Counted from the stretch's first letter, positions 1 to 11,309 are shown. The stretch is DNA of 64,000 nt from Saccharum officinarum (GCA_020631735.1 CM036191.1:40345335-40409334); one strand, 5' to 3'. The notes: generated from the letters alone by a model not told the origin. Translations and numbers: made by a program.

Positions 1-2880
1 CCTCTTCTGTGTCTTTGTCAAACCCTCTGGACACCATTGAGGAAGTTTAGTTTTCCACACTGGCTGATAGGTCCTGGTTGTCTCTACACGACATATATTA
101 GGATCCCTGTAAAATATTTCTTCATCAGGAACTCTTGCATTTGCCATCTCTTCAAGTTCCTCTTGGTTTCTCGGAAAATATGCACCGTGTTTACCAAGCC
201 TTTCATGTACACTAAGCCTGCCCCCCAGCCGATCATATGCTGATGCTCTCCTTCTGATCGGCTCATTAATGGACAAACCTTGATTACCAGATCGAAATCT
301 CCTTATAGGATGATTAATTCCATAATAATCATTGCATTCTGGGCAATCTTCAACAGTAGGTAACTTAATACCTTTCTCCCAACAATGAATAAAAAATGGA
401 CAATTCCAATGATCCTTATGCCGATTCCACTCTTCTTGACGTCTTTCCTCTTGCTGTTGTCGATATCGATCCCTTCGCTGACACCAGCCTTCCTGTTGTC
501 TTTGAATAATCATGATGCCAGATCGAGGAGGCTTTCCAGAACTGCCACCTTCTGTCAATAGCCCCTTGCCTTTTGCATCATCGGTAGTTATCCGATGTTG
601 GGGATCTACTGATGCATTCTTTTTAGCCGCTTCCGATGTCAACACCTTAATTTTACCTTCAGTATTCAACATATTTGCTGGAAAAGGATGTTGATCAATT
701 TTCATCGGCTTCTGAATTTTGGAATTGCCAAATTTTATTCTCCCAGACTCAATAGCTAACTGTAATTGTTGTCTAAATACTTTGCACTCATTTGTACTAT
801 GTGAAGTTGCATTATGCCATTTGCAATACAACATATGTTTCAATTCTTCTGCCGATGGGATCACATGATTAGGTGACAACTTAATCTGGCCCTCCTGAAG
901 CAAAAGATCAAATATCTTATCGGCTTTGGTGACGTCGAAAGTAAACTTTTCTGGCTCTTTGTGACCAAAAGGACAAGATATCGGCTTTTTATTCTTAACC
1001 CACTCAGCCAAACCGATAACTGGTTCTTCATCCGAATCAGAATTTTCTACTTCTTCGACAAATGAAACTTTCTTATTCCAATTCCTTTTAGGTTCAAAAA
1101 CCCTAGTATCTTGATCAGAAATTCTTTGCACTAGATGACTTAGGCTTTTGAACTCCTGAGAAGCATATTTATCCTTAAGATGTGGCAATAATCCCTGAAA
1201 GGCCAAATCGGCAAGCTGCCGATCATCCAACACCAGGCTATAACATTTGTTCTTTACATCTCGTAGCCTTTGCACAAAGCCTTCTACCGATTCATCATTG
1301 CGTTGTTTCATCTTTACCAAATCGGTAAGCTTCTTTTCACGAACCCCAGCAAAGAAATACTTATGAAATTGCTTTTCCAGATCAGCCCAAGTAATAATAG
1401 AATTTGGTGGTAGTGAGATAAACCATGTAAATGCTGATCCAGATAGAGATGATGAAAACAAACGAACTCTTAATTCATCTCTACAAGCTGCCTCTCCACA
1501 TTGAATAATAAAACGATTAACATGCTCCATGGTTGATGTATCATCCTGCCCAGAAAACTTGGTGAAATCTGGCACCTTGTAACGATTTGGGAGAGGAATT
1601 AAATCATATGTCGGAGGATACAGAGTCCGATAAGAATAAGTATTAACTTTGGGCTTGATCCCAAACTGATCCTTCATGATCTCTGCTATTTTATCAGCCC
1701 AAAAAGCATCAACATCTTGTTGACGATATGGTTGAATCTCCACTGGAGGTACTTGCTGATACCCTTCTGCATACCTTTGTGGTTCACGATCTCCAGCAAT
1801 TGGCATATTTGTTACTATCTGTGGTCCATTAACCTGCTGAAAAGGGTTCATCGGTTGAGCTGCCGATGTTTGATTCTGAAAAACAGCATGCATGTGACCT
1901 TGATGAACACATGTGGTTTGCTGATTTGGCTGAACTGAATGTTGAATGGGAAACTGCCCTGGCCAATTATTAGCGTTCATCGGTATAAAATTTGCCGATG
2001 GTTGGTAACTTGTTTGCATTGCCGGATAATTACAATTAACTTGAGGTAAAACCTGGACTCCAGGTTGACTTACGATTGGAGCCTTCTGTTGCATCGGTAA
2101 CAAATTTGCCGATGGACTTGAACTAGATGTTTGTCCTAAAGACACCTGGAAACCCCCTAGAGTTGGTTGTACAGTAGTTGCTGTAGTATATTGGGGTACT
2201 TGAGCTATCGGTGAACCGGCCGATAGCATAGGAGCTTTTCCCGTTGCATCAAACACTTGAGGTGATCCGTGGTTAAAAGCAGATGGCTCTGGAGGCATAC
2301 CATATCTCCACCAATTAGCAGGAGTCTGATTATTCTGTGGTACAGGGCCTGATAAAGCCGATGCTGATAGATCTGTATTAAGCTGAACTCGTCCTGATAA
2401 TGCTGAATCCGGACGCATCGGTGTAGATTGTACATTAGATAAACCTGCTGATACCGGAAGAGAAGAAATCTCTATACCCGCAACGGCCGGGGGAGCCGAT
2501 GGAGCAATAGCAGATGCTGATTCTGGTTGATGATAAGCAGGTCCAACATAACGAGGTGACGCTTGCCCTTCTTTGAAAGTTCGAATCACAACATTATGAA
2601 CAGTATTGGACAGCACATTAGAATGATTAATTAAAGCATGATTCACTGCAGAATTAACCATCTCTTGAAGTTTACCTGGATCAGAATCAAAGGTAACTTG
2701 CCGAGGCAACGGCAAGTCTTGCTTCTGGATGACTTGTCCACTTTTGTTCAAACTGAATGACTTCAAGCAGAGCTGTCTGTATTCTTGTATAGCTCTTTCC
2801 ATAGCCTGCTTCTGATCATCCTTAAGATCTTCTTCTGTTACCGTGATGATGTTCCCAGCATCGATCTCAGGATTAAGCAT
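1..2880 (-). CDS. gag: Ty3/gypsy gag polyprotein, open to the window edge (partial)
   Basis: Reading the minus strand from the ATG at 2880, the frame is open for 960 codons to position 1 with no stop seen. Gag is the structural capsid/nucleocapsid precursor of the retrotransposon. Residues about 1-400 are Gln/Pro/Ser-rich and low complexity. Residues about 440-535 match the Retrotrans_gag core (FSGQDDTSTMEHVNRF, then TWADLEKQFHKYF). A C-x2-H-x4-H-x4-C zinc-knuckle-like motif begins near residue 686, and a second Cys-rich patch (CPFFIHCW ... DCPECN) follows. The last residues, PQWCPEGLTKTQKR, are the junction that precedes the protease in grass gypsy elements. The ATG lies 38 bases inside the LTR/primer-site boundary, as expected for a first ORF. 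Protease, RT, RNase H and integrase would lie beyond the left edge. Confidence 0.9.
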   Translation of the reverse strand, partial: MLNPEIDAGNIITVTEEDLKDDQKQAMERAIQEYRQLCLKSFSLNKSGQVIQKQDLPLPRQVTFDSDPGKLQEMVNSAVNHALINHSNVLSNTVHNVVIRTFKEGQASPRYVGPAYHQPESASAIAPSAPPAVAGIEISSLPVSAGLSNVQSTPMRPDSALSGRVQLNTDLSASALSGPVPQNNQTPANWWRYGMPPEPSAFNHGSPQVFDATGKAPMLSAGSPIAQVPQYTTATTVQPTLGGFQVSLGQTSSSSPSANLLPMQQKAPIVSQPGVQVLPQVNCNYPAMQTSYQPSANFIPMNANNWPGQFPIQHSVQPNQQTTCVHQGHMHAVFQNQTSAAQPMNPFQQVNGPQIVTNMPIAGDREPQRYAEGYQQVPPVEIQPYRQQDVDAFWADKIAEIMKDQFGIKPKVNTYSYRTLYPPTYDLIPLPNRYKVPDFTKFSGQDDTSTMEHVNRFIIQCGEAACRDELRVRLFSSSLSGSAFTWFISLPPNSIITWADLEKQFHKYFFAGVREKKLTDLVKMKQRNDESVEGFVQRLRDVKNKCYSLVLDDRQLADLAFQGLLPHLKDKYASQEFKSLSHLVQRISDQDTRVFEPKRNWNKKVSFVEEVENSDSDEEPVIGLAEWVKNKKPISCPFGHKEPEKFTFDVTKADKIFDLLLQEGQIKLSPNHVIPSAEELKHMLYCKWHNATSHSTNECKVFRQQLQLAIESGRIKFGNSKIQKPMKIDQHPFPANMLNTEGKIKVLTSEAAKKNASVDPQHRITTDDAKGKGLLTEGGSSGKPPRSGIMIIQRQQEGWCQRRDRYRQQQEERRQEEWNRHKDHWNCPFFIHCWEKGIKLPTVEDCPECNDYYGINHPIRRFRSGNQGLSINEPIRRRASAYDRLGGRLSVHERLGKHGAYFPRNQEELEEMANARVPDEEIFYRDPNICRVETTRTYQPVWKTKLPQWCPEGLTKTQKR

Positions 2881-2893
2881 CTTGACTAGATCT

Positions 2894-2916
2894 GTCCCAA
2901 TGGACGTGCCAAAAGA
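2894..2916 (-). other. Primer-binding site of the young gypsy element
   Basis: Three bases inside the LTR end, the minus strand reads TTTTGGCACGTCC followed by ATTGGGAC. This is the place and style of a reverse-transcription primer-binding site in grass gypsy elements. The priming tRNA was not identified. Confidence 0.55.
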
Positions 2917-2918
2917 TG

Positions 2919-3669
2919 TGTTGATGCAAAAGTAGATCTGCAAACACAAAGGGCTAATACCCGAATTCGATATCCAAAGCGTGCCAGTCGATTTGACCTG
3001 TTAATCGACAAGGATGAAGATACGAGCACTTTGGTCCTGACAACAGTGATACGCCCGGAAGTCACGGCCAAGAGGTACTCACGCGGAACTCGAGGATTGC
3101 CGAAGATTGCACTGGAGCAATGCAACTCGCCGAATCGATGAGAACTCATAATAAAAAAGAAAAAAATACGTAAATTGATGAAGTCATCGAAAGTAGATGT
3201 AAATAAGAGTAAAAGTTGTTTTTGATATATTGATTGATGTCTCTTACATTGCCCTTCACCCTATATTTATACCCTGATCTATAGAAACATAACCAAAAAC
3301 GACTAGGATACTAAATCCACATCTATGGAAACACACGACTTTGACACAACTCAGACTCTATTAAACATATATAAGGAATTTAATTCCTATCTTATTCCAT
3401 AGTCTGCCTCAGTCACGATGGTATTCTCATCGACTTCCTTTTTATCGGCAAAATCCCTGTTCCATCGACAGCAGCCTTCAAACCATCTTTCATCGGCATC
3501 GGCAATAATACTCTTAACCCTATCGGCAACATTTCAACTTGGACCCATACGCCGTTACCACTCATAAGCAAACCCATTTTTCATCAGCTATCAATCTACA
3601 CAATAATCTTTCCCCTGCTGATTAGCCTTTCTTGACCATCTTGACACGTGCTAAAAAACGATGTCAACA
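2919..3669 (-). repeat. 5' LTR of the young gypsy element (751 bp)
   Basis: Bounded by TGTTGACATCG on the minus strand at 3669 and GCATCAACA ending at 2919, that is TGTTGA...TCAACA inverted termini. It carries a TATA element and ends next to the primer site and gag start. Confidence 0.85.
3259..3273 (-). promoter_or_regulatory. LTR promoter TATA box
   Basis: Minus strand reads GGGTATAAATATAGGG about 340 bases upstream of the LTR 3' end. This fits the U3 core promoter of the element; inferred from sequence and position only. Confidence 0.6.
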
Positions 3670-4621
3670 CAAAACAACCCCGATAACTTTCTCTTTGGTA
3701 GCAATATATAATTTAAAAGGAACTCCCCTTTTAGCTGCTCAAAGAACCGGTGCTGTTTTCAAATATTCCTTTATCTTCTCAAAAGCCTCGTGTTGCTTTG
3801 CCCCCTAAGTAAATTCAGATTCATCTTTCAACTTTAATATGGGGGTGAAAGGAATAATTTTTTCGGACAAGTTAGCAATAAACCTTCTTAAGTAGTTCAC
3901 CTTTCCCAAGAACTTTTGTAAGTCCTTCTTACATGTAGGCGCCTAAACTCCCTTGATCTTATCTATCCTTTTGGGATCAATCTCTATACCTTTGTCATGA
4001 ATAATGAAGCCCAAGAACTTCCTAGCCGATACACAAAAAGCACACTTGAGTGGGTTCATCTTTAATCCATAGTGGTGCTTCCTCTCAAAAGCAAGACGTA
4101 AATCAGCCAAATAAGATATATGGACGGCCGATTTAATCACAATATCATCAATATACTTCCATGATCACCCCAATTAGATCATGAAAGATCAAATTCATAG
4201 CTCTTTGATAGGTAGCACCTGCATTCTTCAGCCCAAATGTTATCACAACCCACTCATAGAGACCAACAAATCTAGGACATATGAAGGCCGTCTTAGACAT
4301 ATCTTCTTTGGCCATGAAAATCTGATTATAACCGACATTACCTTCATAAAAGCTAATAAGTCGGTGTCCTGAAGCATCATTGATAAGCTTATCAGCTATA
4401 GGCATAGGATATTCATCTTTCGGAGTAGCTCTATTCAGAACTCTAAAATCAATACAGACTCTGATCTTTCTAGAATCCTTCTTCTCAATAGGTACAATAT
4501 TAGAGACCCACTGCTCATACCTGCATGGCTGAATAAACCCTACTAGCAACAACTGATTAATCTCCTTAATCTGGTCATATATTGTAGAGTTAAAGCAGTG
4601 GGGATGTTGCTTGAAAGGCAT
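3670..4621 (-). pseudogene. pol: Gypsy reverse transcriptase / RNase H remnant
   Basis: The first part (4621-4148) reads RVCIDFRVLNRATPKDEYPMP, then FYEGNVGYNQI and TFGLKNAGATYQRAMN, the conserved RT fingers and palm. A one-base shift near 4148 moves the catalytic YIDD (KYIDDIVIKSA) to another frame, which continues with FLGFIIHDKGIEIDP. From about 3940 to 3670 the frame reads FLGKVNYLRRFIANL ... GAKQHEAFEKIKEYLKTAPVL and then LYIATKEKVIGVVL with internal stops, the start of RNase H. The young element is inserted directly after that last motif. Not functional as it stands. Confidence 0.85.
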
Positions 4622-4624
4622 GAA

Positions 4625-5752
4625 TCAATTCTTAATGGGGAGCCGATGCTCAACAAGCTCTCGGCTCAATCCAAGCATCTTTGTGTAATCCCATGCAAAA
4701 CAATCAACATATTCCTTGAGAGGCGCGATTAACTCAGCTTTATAATCGGCTTTAAAGTTTTGATTCACAAACGTCGGCCTAGGCACAGAGCCATCCCTAA
4801 TATCAACTTGTTCTAAAGGGTCGGTCGACGTAAAACCTAGGCCCAACTTATTGAGCTCATCAAAATCATCAATAGCCTCACAGGCATCGGTCTTAGAAGC
4901 CCGATACTGTTCAACATGATGTTTTAACCATTCAACTTTGGCATCCATTACAATAAATGATTACACGATGATATTGAGCCGATTATCAATCGGCTTTAGA
5001 GATATAGGTACAAAGCCTTGCTTAGTAACACTAATAAATTCAAAACTAGAAAGATCTCTACTAGATACGCAGGCAATAGCATCGTGCCCCTTGAGCGATG
5101 GAGCATCAGCCATAGCAACATCGGCTGATGAATCTGAATGCACAACCTTAATAGCATCTCCCACCCATTGGATGAGAAATTGGTTCAAGCTAGATGGTAC
5201 ACAGCGATTGGCATGGATCCAATCATGCCCAAGTATCAAATTGTAGCTACCTTGCACATCGACGATGAAGAATGTTGTGGCCAAAGTCTTACTTCCAATG
5301 GTGAGTTCCACGTTAGCAACTCCTCTGGCCAGGATGGGAGCACCACCCCCAACACTGCTGATTGTCATGTCGGTCTTGATCAGCTCCTCATCAGTGCCAC
5401 CGAGCTTCTTGTAAAGCGAATATGGCATCAAGTTCACAATTGCTCTACTATCCACCAACATGTTGTGGACCAGTGTGCCATTAACATGGCCCTTCACATG
5501 TAGAGGCTTGAGATGGTTGACGAAGTCATCTAGTTTCTAAAATACATCACTCTCCGTAGCAAAGTTAAACTCCATCGCCGTCCAATCATCTCCCACAACA
5601 TAGTAATCAGCGGACAAGTAGACCACATTGACCTCCGCCCTCTCCGGGGTGGCCTCATAGTCCACCATCTCTTCTTTTGGAACCTCAGGGACATCCGCAA
5701 CCTCAATGCCAACCATAGCAGCAAGGGTAGAAACAATATCATCTAGAGGCAC
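4625..5752 (-). pseudogene. pol: Gypsy protease and protease-RT linker remnant
   Basis: Residues from 5497 down read GHVNGTLVHNMLVDSRAIVN then LMPYSLYKKLGGT, the retropepsin-type active-site region, followed by NLILGHDWIHANRCVPSSLN. The usual Asp-Ser/Gly-Gly triad appears as Asp-Ser-Arg, so the catalytic glycine is lost. 5537-5752 holds an acidic spacer (NVVYLSADYYVVGDDWTAMEF), and 4625-4948 holds the linker up to RT (KNQ region ahead of MPFKQHPHCF). At least two frame breaks separate these pieces. Confidence 0.75.
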
Positions 5753-6043
5753 CCCAGCCAGCGAGAGTCGGCTCAGCTGACTCTGGAATCGGTTTAGCTG
5801 ACTCTGGGTGTTCCAAGGCGATAAGGGAAGTAGTAGTCAGCTTAGCCGACTCTTGAGTTGGCCTAGCTGACTTTGGGACCTCCAGAGTAGTAGGAGCAGG
5901 GGCAATCAGGTTAGCTGACTAGGCAGCAGCTAGAGTCGGTTGGGCTGACCCTAGGGTCAGCTGAGCCAATTGGGAACCTGCAGGAGCACCGTCTTGACTT
6001 ACATGGGGGAGAATTGGATGTGTGGAGCCAAGGATCTCATTCT

Positions 6044-8120
6044 CTATCTTCTCAAGCTTCTCCGTCTTTTGTTATCTATGTCAGGCTGCTGCAACTTGCG
6101 CCGTTGAGTTTTATTCAACCCACGAGGAAACCACTTGGGTTGCATGTACTTGGAATTCTTCTTAGCATTCTTCTCTTTCTCCACTCCAGCAACATCTTTA
6201 GGAGCTTCATTTTGCTTAGGTGCTGCTAGAGAATCTTCAATCACAATCGGCCCAACATGATTAGTGATGGGTGCCTCCATAGAGCCAATTGTTATAGTTG
6301 GAGGAGGAGCTTTTGGTGTGGGAGCAACGAGAACCTCAAATTTCTTTTTCACATAAGCTTGCCACACTATCGCCTTTTTCAATTCTTGTGGAGTCAAAGT
6401 TCTGAAAGTAATCACACAGCCTTGACCTGCACTGCTGGAGCTCAATTGACTATTGTTCAATTGGCTAAACACAGAAGGTCTTGGGACATGACCAATAGAC
6501 TCTCTCCACCTATGTTAATAATACATGGGCACTGGCGGAGGATACGGCACCCAAACCGCATGGGGACCACATTATGGAGGCGGTGAAACTGGAGGACCCC
6601 AGCGAGACACATGAGGAGCAACTCTCTGAGGAGGAGCTGCTAGTTGCATCATTGCTAATTGCTTGGACTTATCATCTTCTCGCTTAGGAGGAGTGGACTC
6701 TTTTTTTAATGGCCAATTCTTGGAATCGGCCTTTCGTTGCTTATACTTAGCCATGAGTCTATCGAAAGTACATTGCTTCTTCACAATCTCTCATTGGTTC
6801 TTCTTCTCATTAGTCTCCCAAATGCCGATCTCCGGCCTCTGCAGAACAAATGTGCGCAAAACACGAACACTGGAGGCACCAGGGCTGCTAGAACCAGGGG
6901 TTCATCATTTGAAAACATCAAAGACGGGTTCATCATGCCCTTCACGAACCGAGGTAAGATGAGACAATCTAGTTTCATGAGCACCGGTATAAAAGTGATT
7001 ATGAAAATTTTCTTCTAGTTCAGCCCATGAACCAATAGAGAAAGATGGTAATGAAGCAAACCATGCAAAAGCTATGCTGGTAAGTGATAAAGGATAATTA
7101 TGAACTTTCATAAAATCATAGGCACTAGCTTCACCTAGTTGTGCAAGAAACATGCTAATATGCTCTATAGTTGACTTACTATCATCACCACTAAATTTAT
7201 TAAAATTTGGTACCCTCCACCCATCGGGTGCTTTCATAAAATCAAAATGCGAAGGGTACGGCTTACAATATATAGTTCTAGTGGGCTTGATTTGCACACC
7301 TAAACTCTCCTCAATGGATTTAGACAATTCACCTTTAACTAATTCAAAGTGTCACTAAAATCAATAATGGGAGCTGTAGGGGCATTATCAAGCACAGGGA
7401 TTTGACTTGGTGACTTCGGCAGGTTAGGAAGAACCTTGTTTTGCCCCGCCGAAGTTTAGTTTGCTGCTCACCTTTGATCAGTTCATGTGTTTTGAGCCAA
7501 ATTTTGACCATAGATGACCATTTGTGAAGATGGAGCAACACCAGCTAAACCGGCCCTATCGGTTTCAGGTGTCGAAGGGGCCAATTTGCCTTTGTTTGCT
7601 GCTGCATATAAGCCTTGATTCTCATAATAATTGAAAGGCATGCCAAATTTAGGTTGTTTAGAAGTAGAGGCAACACCTGATTGATCACAATCGGTTGTTT
7701 TCCCTTCTAGTTTATCAAAACAAGCCATGATCATGTTTACCACGGCTAAGAGATTATTATCAATGACTTTCTTATGATCATCCATCATAGTAGCGTAATT
7801 GGCATGCGTAGGATAAGAATCATCATATGAATCATCATCATACTTAGGCTTATCGGTGACCCTTACCTCGGTTTCTGTAGATGTAGTAGCGGTAGCATCA
7901 CCATAGGCGGGCTCACGGAACTAGGTAGCCTTGTCGTGTCGATTCTTGGTGCACCTCTCCAAGAAAGCCTTGACATCAGCATCGAGCTTGGCTTGTAGCT
8001 TCTGGCGCAACTCGTCGGTAAGCTCTTCAATGGACTGAGGGAAGATATGTTATCATCGTGAGGGACGCTAGTCTTGTCACCCTTGTCACCAGCGGCTTCA
8101 CCCTTGCTTCCCATATTGCT
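6044..8120 (-). pseudogene. gag: Gypsy gag remnant of the older element
   Basis: The ATG at about 8120 opens MGSKGEAAGDKGDKTSV. A frameshift follows, then EELTDELRQKLQAKLDADVK in another frame, a stop near 7920, and further pieces. The capsid core is in 7327-6905: VPNFNKFSGDDSKSTIEHIS and SWAELEENFHNHFY. The C-terminal piece (6472-6044) ends QPKWFPRGLNKTQRRKLQ, the same gag-protease junction motif seen in the young element. Several stops and frameshifts separate the pieces, so this gag is dead. Confidence 0.8.
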
Positions 8121-8174
8121 AGTAGATTGAATCTTGGATCGCTTTGCCTTCCCTAGCTGAGTCACCAAAAAGTG

Positions 8175-8786
8175 TGTTGACGTTGAGATGTATCCTAGAT
8201 CACACACCCACAAAGGCTAGTATGCCCGTAGTTGCAAGCAACCATTGTTAGTAACAAAATGGCTAGTATGCCTGTGGTTGCAAACAACCGGTGGTAGTAT
8301 CAAAAGGGCAAGTAAGCCCGTGGTTGCAAGCAATCGGTGGTAGTAAGAAAAAGGCTGCAACAAATTGACAAGATCGACCGAGGGATCGGTTAGGCCGATG
8401 TTGAGCCTGTTCTTCGCCTGGTAGGCTCCTGAACTTCTCCCGGGAAGACCCGTCGGGGAGGAGCACGTGGAGGATCTTCTAGGACCAGCAAGACCGCCTA
8501 GGATGTCGACAAATCTTGCCAGGAGACGTGCGAACAGAAGGAGAGGTTGGAAGGAAGAGTAATAAAGAGGCAAAAGAGAGATAGTAGATGTATTTTTGTT
8601 CGATTGGATAGATGAAAACTCAATCAGTTATGTACCCCTTATTTTATAAGGGATAGAGGTGGTCCTGTCTTATAGAAAAACCAATGTGGTACTATTATCA
8701 TATCGCTTTACGGTGTGTTCCTTAGATTGGACTAAAACTGTCGTGGGCCTACTTAAATTGGCTTGGGCCCAATTTGAGTGTCAACA
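8175..8786 (-). repeat. 5' LTR of the older gypsy element (612 bp)
   Basis: Minus strand begins TGTTGACACTCAAATTGG at 8786 and ends CAACGTCAACA at 8175, giving TGTTGA...TCAACA termini. Primer-site-like TTTTTGGTGACTC follows at once. The LTR contains an internal imperfect tandem repeat (8217-8345, units beginning AGTATGCCCGTGGTTGCAA). It is unrelated at sight to the young LTR apart from the shared termini. Confidence 0.8.
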
Positions 8787-8799
8787 CTATCTTCATGAT

Positions 8800-9307
8800 T
8801 AGAGATGGCAGCGGATCGGGTTCGGGTCGGATACCCGCGGGTTTCGGGTCCTGCGGTTTCGGGTTTGGGGATGGTTTCTCACCCACGGTTTTCGGTTTCG
8901 GTTTCGGGTTTGGTTTCGGGTTCGGTTTCGGGTTCGGTTTTTCACCCGTGGATATCCAATGGATATCCGAAATAAATCATTTGGAATTAAAACTCATGTT
9001 TTATAATATGCTAATAATAACTTGTTTACTTAGATTATTAAATCTATTCAAAATTGACTCATGAAAATATTTATTATTTATTGCCTCTTATTTATACATG
9101 TGAATATGTGTATATTTATCCGCGGGTTTCGGGTATCCATTCGGGTTTCGGGTATCCGTTCGGGTTTCGGGTATCCGCGGGTTTGGTTTTGGTGATGGAT
9201 TTCCACCCGAATCGGTTTTCGGTTCGGGTTCGGGTTTCGATTTTGGGTTTCGGTTTTGGGTGCACGGAGACTCCACCCGATCCGAACCCGACCCGTTGCC
9301 ATCCTTA
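8800..9307. mobile_element. hAT-type MITE rich in GGGTTTCGGGT repeats (508 bp)
   Basis: The ends are imperfect terminal inverted repeats: TAGAGATGGCAGCGGATCGG at the left, and TAAGGATGGCAACGGGTCGG when the right end is reverse-complemented. Exact 8-bp target duplications TTCATGAT lie at 8792-8799 and 9308-9315, the hallmark of hAT elements. Both arms are degenerate tandem GGGTTTCGGGTAT/CCG motifs around an AT-rich centre. No transposase is encoded, so it is non-autonomous. Confidence 0.85.
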
Positions 9308-9315
9308 TTCATGAT

Positions 9316-10680
9316 GAAGCAATGCGTGGTGGACCAAGGGAACAGCAACTTGGGTGCTGGTTGGCTATCATCCAGCAAGTTGGTCTTTCTTGGAGCTAAC
9401 CTGCTGCGCAACAAGGAGATGCGAGCAAAAAGGCCAAAGAGGTTTATTCAGATTGGTTCGATGCAAGTGGAGCTGCCAACCTAATATTTTTCAGGTTTCC
9501 ATATATGTACTAAAGGTACATCCGTGGTTACGTTGCAGCAAGTTGTATCCAAGTATTTGAGCCGTGGAAAAGAGTAGTAAAAATAAAACTATTTGCATAG
9601 TAGTAGTACTTTTTGTAGGTTTGGAGTTACAGATTACCTGGACTATTATTAATTGTTTGTAATATCCCTCTGTCCAAAAATGTAAAATTTTGATGTTTAC
9701 TTTTTTTTCATGAATTTAATTGACACAACCCAATTTAAGGCAGTCATGAGTTATCTTAACCATTTATGGCATGTATTAGCCTAAAGACAGTCCCAACTTA
9801 GAAGCTAACTAAATAAAATGATGATATTACATTGTAATAAATGAAGAGAGAAAAGGAAGTGGTTTCTTAGATAACAAACTATATCTATATGAGAACCTGA
9901 AAATGAAGAGAATGTGAGAGGTAGATGATAGGAGAGAGAAGACATGTGATTTGACAAAAAAAATATTTTTAGAAAAAAACATCCTTTTTTTTGAACGAAA
10001 GAAAAAAACATCCTTTTGGACTAAGTTTCTATGTTGGTGTCTACATAACTTGATAAGTATAAAAGCCATTTCATAGTTTATGGATTGGAACTGCTCTCAA
10101 CAGCCTTTCACGAGTGGGCCTAGCTATTTAGTGAGAGGCCTCATATATCTTTTGTGCTTAATTTGTCCAAAAAATTTTGGCCGAGTCATTATATTTTGGG
10201 ACAACGTAAGTAGCATATTTTAGCTATTTTTTAGCATTTGCAATGGTTACAATGTATGTAGAACCAATGTTTCACTGTCACAAGATTTTATGTTATAAAA
10301 GTGTTAGGTATTTTTGCCATCATTTCCCTTTGTGAAAATAATACTTGACAGAAATAAGCGGATAATTACATCCCCAAATCTCGTAGTTGTTCAAAATAAC
10401 CTCCAGGGTTTTGTGCTAGGGTTCATAATTTCAGCTCAAACTTTGTGTTTTTTTATCCTACATCTGAACTCCGGTAAATATATATACTGGTAAATTCATT
10501 TTTCCTTGAGATGAAGGAGAGACAACTGTGAAAATACTACGTGGACCCGATGTTTTCACTTCTCTCATGTACATCCCAAAAATTCGCCTCACAAATCATT
10601 CAATACAAAAAGTATTTTGAAAATAATTTGAAAACATAAACTCTAATTTTTTTGATACTCCCGTAAACTCTAATTAGAGG
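9316..10680. other. No gene recognised; AT-rich intergenic sequence
   Basis: A short open stretch at 9316-9480 has no recognisable product. At 9664-9690 a CCCTCTGTCCAAAAATGTAAAATTTT-like motif resembles one Stowaway terminus, but no matching right end was found. The rest is AT-rich with no coding signal that I can support. Confidence 0.4.
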
Positions 10681-11060
10681 TCCTCCATCATGTGCTGGGC
10701 TCAAATCCCTCTCTGGACCCAACCGGTCTCTCTCTCTCCCCATGTTTCCTCTCTCTTAAAACTAAGCAGCCCATCAACTTCTTTCCTTCCATTGCGGTCC
10801 ACCCCGTAATTTCATCCCTACTCCTCGGCTTGGCCCGAACTAGCTTCTCGGCCCATTTCTGCCCAAAAACCAATCCATGCCCGGTGCTCTTCTTGCTGCA
10901 TGCAGGCCCACGTACGTCCTCAGTCCTCTCTGCTGCCGCCCCCATGCCTCCAGCTTCCAGCTTTCTCCAGTGTTTTTGTTCTCAGAGGAGTGCCCAGTTT
11001 TCCGCATATGCAGTATGCAACAGCTGTGAACAGTGTCTCCACCTACAATTCTGAAAAGTG
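10681..11060. repeat. Duplicated block, paralogue of 31195-31530
   Basis: Both copies begin GGGCTCAAATCCCTCTC, followed by pyrimidine-rich sequence and CATGTTT, and share scattered words over about 300 bases (CCATTGC/TCAATGC, GGCCC, TTTCTGCCC/TTTCAGCCC). Similarity is clearly lower than in the modules at 23-48 kb, so this duplication is older or faster evolving. Confidence 0.5.
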
Positions 11061-11253
11061 AAAACACATGGCATTTCTCTGTTTCAAAATGGCACACATG
11101 CTGACATGCCTTCTGAACCAAATATGTTCACAGCTGGATTTATTTTATTAACTACTGTCTACTGACCCAAAGACTCGCAACTGTTTCAATGCTCTCCATG
11201 TTGTTACTTTTGCACAATTTTGCCTATAACTTGCTGTTAATATGTTGCTGCTG

Positions 11254-11309
11254 ACAAGGAGCAGGATCTACACGTGAGCTCACAAGGAGCAGGATCTACA
11301 CGTGGTTTG
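11254..11309. repeat. 28-bp tandem duplication
   Basis: Two adjacent copies of a unit starting ACAAGGAGCAGGATCTACAC, at 11254 and 11282, lie immediately upstream of the gene-like fragment. Confidence 0.8.

Larger units (their letters stand above)
1..3669 (-). mobile_element. Young nested Ty3/gypsy LTR retrotransposon, 5' part
   Basis: LTR (2919-3669), primer site and an uninterrupted gag lie in order on the minus strand, so this is the 5' end of a gypsy element whose pol and 3' LTR are outside the window. Outside the LTR, the sequence from 3670 onward resumes in the middle of the RNase H region of a second, older element, so this one is nested. The expected 5-bp target duplication (TTTTG on the minus strand) can only be tested beyond position 1. 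The open frame against a decayed host element argues for a recent insertion. Confidence 0.88.
3670..8786 (-). mobile_element. Older, decayed Ty3/gypsy element interrupted by the young one
   Basis: From 8786 leftward on the minus strand: LTR (8175-8786), primer-site-like TTTTTGGTGACTC, gag, protease, RT and the start of RNase H. The frame is broken many times. It stops at 3670 where the young element's LTR begins; the rest should continue beyond the left edge. The order gag-protease-RT-RNase H identifies it as gypsy-type. Confidence 0.85.

Noticed and set aside
8820..9290. Interstitial telomere repeat
   Set aside because: The units are GGGTTTCGGGT variants, not TTTAGGG, and lie between hAT inverted ends.
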